This document shows positions 6,102-6,455 of a stretch of 6,455 bases of DNA, in pieces (positions within the stretch are counted from its first letter, which is position 1; every line of letters begins with the position of its first letter). Under the pieces are notes generated by a model. It was not told the DNA's origin, searched no databases, and was given only the letters and a program-made list of their open reading frames with translations. The stretch is from positions 28,832 through 35,286 of the forward strand of contig DKAS01000065.1 of assembly GCA_002448875.1 (NCBI GenBank), given 5' to 3'. This stretch comes from Proteobacteria bacterium UBA6920. Its GTDB lineage: Bacteria > Pseudomonadota > Gammaproteobacteria > SG8-11. The translations under genes and the position numbers were made by a program.

Positions 6102-6455
6102 TGTATCCGTGTTTCTTCACCAGCTCGTCGCGCTCGGCGGCCTTGAGATCCTCGCGCACCATTTCCGCCACCAGGTCCTCGAAGCGGGTGGTCGGTTGCC
6201 AGCCCAGCTTGCGGCGCGCCTTGCTGGGATCGCCAAGCAGAGTTTCGACCTCGGCGGGACGGAAATAACGCGGATCCACCGCCACCACGCAACGGCCATG
6301 CTCGTCCATACCTTTTTCCTCTACCCCCTTGCCCTGCCAGCGTATGGCCATGCCCAGTTCGCGGGCGGCGGCGTCGACGAAATCGCGCACACTGTACTGC
6401 ACACCGGTGGCGATGACATAGTCCTCGGGCTGTTCCTGCTGCAGCATCAGCCACT
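6079..6455 (-). CDS. gmd: GDP-mannose 4,6-dehydratase, C-terminal part (cut by window edge)
   Basis: Only the last 124 residues are in the window; the gene continues past the right edge, and the family is usually about 340-375 aa. The visible part is the highly conserved C-terminus: [24 protein letters not shown], and [21 protein letters not shown] followed by KLGW, where the Arg of YFRPAE contributes to GDP-sugar binding in known structures. The N-terminal NAD-binding and catalytic motifs lie outside the window. The enzyme dehydrates GDP-D-mannose to GDP-4-keto-6-deoxymannose, the substrate of the following fcl. Its TAA stop lies inside the start region of fcl: an overlap of 23 bp if fcl starts at 6101, or 8 bp if it starts at 6086. 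This implies translational coupling. It is truncated only by the window, not by mutation. Confidence 0.95.
   Translation of the reverse strand, partial: WLMLQQEQPEDYVIATGVQYSVRDFVDAAARELGMAIRWQGKGVEEKGMDEHGRCVVAVDPRYFRPAEVETLLGDPSKARRKLGWQPTTRFEDLVAEMVREDLKAAERDELVKKHGYNAYDYHE

Noticed and set aside
5433..6146. A 237-codon open frame on the plus strand opposite fcl
   Set aside because: It is entirely antisense to fcl, whose catalytic residues are all in place.

Overview
The window looks like chromosomal DNA of a GC-rich proteobacterium. That assignment rests on a periplasmic SCO-type protein, a secreted c-type cytochrome, a TPR lipoprotein of the kind seen in exopolysaccharide/PEP-CTERM loci, and gmd/fcl nucleotide-sugar genes. 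A gammaproteobacterium is my best guess, but no rRNA or marker gene is present to fix the taxonomy. There are five protein-coding genes in two convergent units. I see no tRNA, rRNA, CRISPR array, insertion sequence or integrase.

Left unit (+ strand, about 60-2738). A short AT-rich intergenic region carries a good sigma-70-like promoter (TCAACA, 17 bp, TATAAT). Just upstream of it lies a small palindrome resembling a Fur half-site pair, and just after the predicted transcription start lies an imperfect inverted repeat. The first gene encodes a SCO1/SenC thioredoxin-fold protein. Its mature N-terminus is a long His/Met-rich tail containing five tandem 8-residue repeats. The second gene starts on the ATGA overlap with the first. 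It encodes a secreted two-domain protein: an N-terminal mono-heme cytochrome c fused to a type-1 periplasmic-binding-protein domain like those of branched-chain amino-acid ABC receptors. The two are probably co-translated periplasmic partners. A copper or redox role is inferred from the SCO family and the metal-binding tail. No cytochrome oxidase or ABC permease gene is in view.

Right unit (- strand, 6455 down to 2743). It is read in the order gmd (only its C-terminal third visible), fcl, then a 787-residue TPR lipoprotein. gmd and fcl overlap, and fcl and the TPR gene are 20 bp apart, so this looks like one operon. Gmd and Fcl together convert GDP-mannose to GDP-L-fucose. The TPR lipoprotein resembles PrsT-type proteins of exopolysaccharide/exosortase loci and probably serves envelope or polysaccharide assembly.

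The two units meet tail to tail with only 4 bp between stop codons, inside a 10-bp perfect palindrome. There is no room for ordinary separate terminators. The least ordinary content is the SCO plus cytochrome-PBP pair.
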